A program made the translations under genes and the position numbers. From G039029935 sp039029935 (lineage in GTDB: Bacteria; Chloroflexota; Anaerolineae; Caldilineales; Caldilineaceae), in the NCBI GenBank assembly GCA_039029935.1, contig JBCCFC010000644.1, positions 1 through 7,769 on the forward strand: a stretch of 7,769 bases of DNA, written 5' to 3'. This document shows, in pieces, positions 6,995 to 7,769 of this stretch (position 1 is the first letter of the stretch; the number at the start of each line of letters is the position of its first letter). The notes below the pieces were generated by a model, which saw only the letters and a program-made list of their open reading frames with translations, was not told where the DNA came from and did not search any database.

Positions 6995-7769
6995 CTATTT
7001 GGCTAATTCGCTGCCAATGAGATGCGGGCTATCTTCCTGCACAAAATGTGTCCCTTTGCCAATGTCAATCATGGTGATGTTGGGGAAATTGTTGCGAATC
7101 CAAGGCACATCTTCGATGGGGATCAGCATCCCTGGCGTTGCATAAAAACAGAGTTTGGGAATGGGGGTCTGTTGAAGCCACCGGTGATAGTTCTCGACAA
7201 CGCTGTCGGTATGCGTCGGTTTGCCTCGCACAGGAACATCTCTCGGGAAGACTTGCATGGCCTTACGGCTTTGAATCGTTGGATAGGGTTCACGATAGAC
7301 GGCCATTTCTTGCGCGCTCAATGGACGCTCGGTCCATTGTGGCAACATGTTGTTGACAAAGCTATTGGCGACACCAAACATGAGGAAGCTGCCCAGTTTG
7401 GATTGCATCATGGTTAAGCCCAGTTTGGACGAGAATGGCAGTGTACGCCAGTCCAGCTTTTTGTACATCGCCTCCATAAACGCAATACCTTTGATGTTCT
7501 CACTGTGCTGGTGGGCATAGTGAAACCCCAGACCAGACCCCCAATCCTGCACCACAAGCGTGATGTTTTTCAGGTTCAATTTTTCGATAAATGCTTCCAG
7601 ATACGCATAAGAATCGGTAAACCCATAATCAATGTCTGGCTTATCGGATTTGCCCATGCCAATGAGGTCTACTGCAATGGCCCGACCATAGGGTGTCACA
7701 TGGGGAATGATATTGCGCCAAATGTAAGCGGATGTTGGGTTGCCATGAATAAAGAGAATCGGGTCGCCC
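6995..7769 (-). CDS. Haloalkane dehalogenase (HLD-II type), N-terminus outside the window
   Basis: An alpha/beta-hydrolase that cleaves a carbon-halogen bond with water to give an alcohol and halide. The 257 visible residues run from GDPILFIHGNPTSAYIWRN to a TAG stop; about 30-40 N-terminal residues lie beyond the right edge. All five active-site positions are present in fragment numbering: halide-binding Asn10 (HGNPT), nucleophile Asp75 and halide-binding Trp76 (VVQDWGS), acid Glu99 (AFMEAM) and base His241 (GTHFVQED). The acid placed after strand 6, as in DhaA and LinB, indicates subfamily HLD-II. Further DhaA-like stretches are RPLSAQEMAVYREPYPT and PGMLIPIEDVPWI. The end, SPHLIGSELAK, is a few residues shorter than DhaA. 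It is probably cytoplasmic and is unlikely to belong functionally with the neighbouring genes. Natural substrates cannot be told from the sequence. Confidence 0.92.
   Translation of the reverse strand, partial: GDPILFIHGNPTSAYIWRNIIPHVTPYGRAIAVDLIGMGKSDKPDIDYGFTDSYAYLEAFIEKLNLKNITLVVQDWGSGLGFHYAHQHSENIKGIAFMEAMYKKLDWRTLPFSSKLGLTMMQSKLGSFLMFGVANSFVNNMLPQWTERPLSAQEMAVYREPYPTIQSRKAMQVFPRDVPVRGKPTHTDSVVENYHRWLQQTPIPKLCFYATPGMLIPIEDVPWIRNNFPNITMIDIGKGTHFVQEDSPHLIGSELAK

Noticed and set aside
6428..7006. 192-codon plus-strand open frame overlapping the TPR region
   Set aside because: A shadow in another frame; its product is Ser/Pro/Arg-rich without domains, while the main frame shows clear TPR-like helices.
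1..7769. CRISPR array, tRNA, rRNA or insertion-sequence ends
   Set aside because: No regularly spaced direct repeats, clover-leaf-like segment, transposase or paired terminal inverted repeats were seen on either strand.

Overview
The window looks like a chromosomal stretch from a filamentous or multicellular-type bacterium. My best guess is Chloroflexota or a relative. That rests on a membrane-anchored coiled-coil/WD40/TPR protein, a decayed second member of the same kind, and an AAA ATPase-nuclease fusion of a family I associate with such genomes. This is inference from protein style; there is no rRNA or other marker gene here. Start codons preceded by good Shine-Dalgarno sites and recognisable -10 boxes confirm a bacterium.

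Layout, left to right. Positions 1-572 (+) hold the 3' part of a decayed WD40-TPR gene, broken by an in-frame TAA at 393-395. A three-gene block follows on the minus strand, read right to left. First is an AAA/STAND-like ATPase fused to a PD-(D/E)XK nuclease-like domain (4210-2612). After a 125-base gap with its own promoter-like sequence comes an AAA_21/OLD-like ATPase (2486-1320). It overlaps by ATGA a DUF4276 TOPRIM-like protein (1323-718). A 359-base divergent intergenic region (4211-4569) carries a promoter-like element in each direction and a 7-bp inverted repeat placed like an operator. Then comes an intact 798-residue protein (4570-6966, +): an N-terminal membrane anchor, an alanine-rich coiled coil, seven WD40 blades and C-terminal TPR-like helices. 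The right edge (6995-7769, minus) is a haloalkane dehalogenase cut off at its N-terminus by the window end.

How the genes may work together: the overlapping ATPase and DUF4276 genes are almost certainly translated together and probably make one ATPase-nuclease complex. They follow the same logic as other OLD-like ATPase plus TOPRIM effector pairs, several of which are anti-phage systems. The ATPase-PD-(D/E)XK fusion upstream on the same strand makes the block a candidate defence module, possibly with the WD40-TPR protein as an associated sensor or scaffold. The pairing is well supported by the sequence. The defence role and any link to the WD40 protein or the dehalogenase are hypotheses. I found no RNA genes, CRISPR arrays, insertion sequences or att sites.
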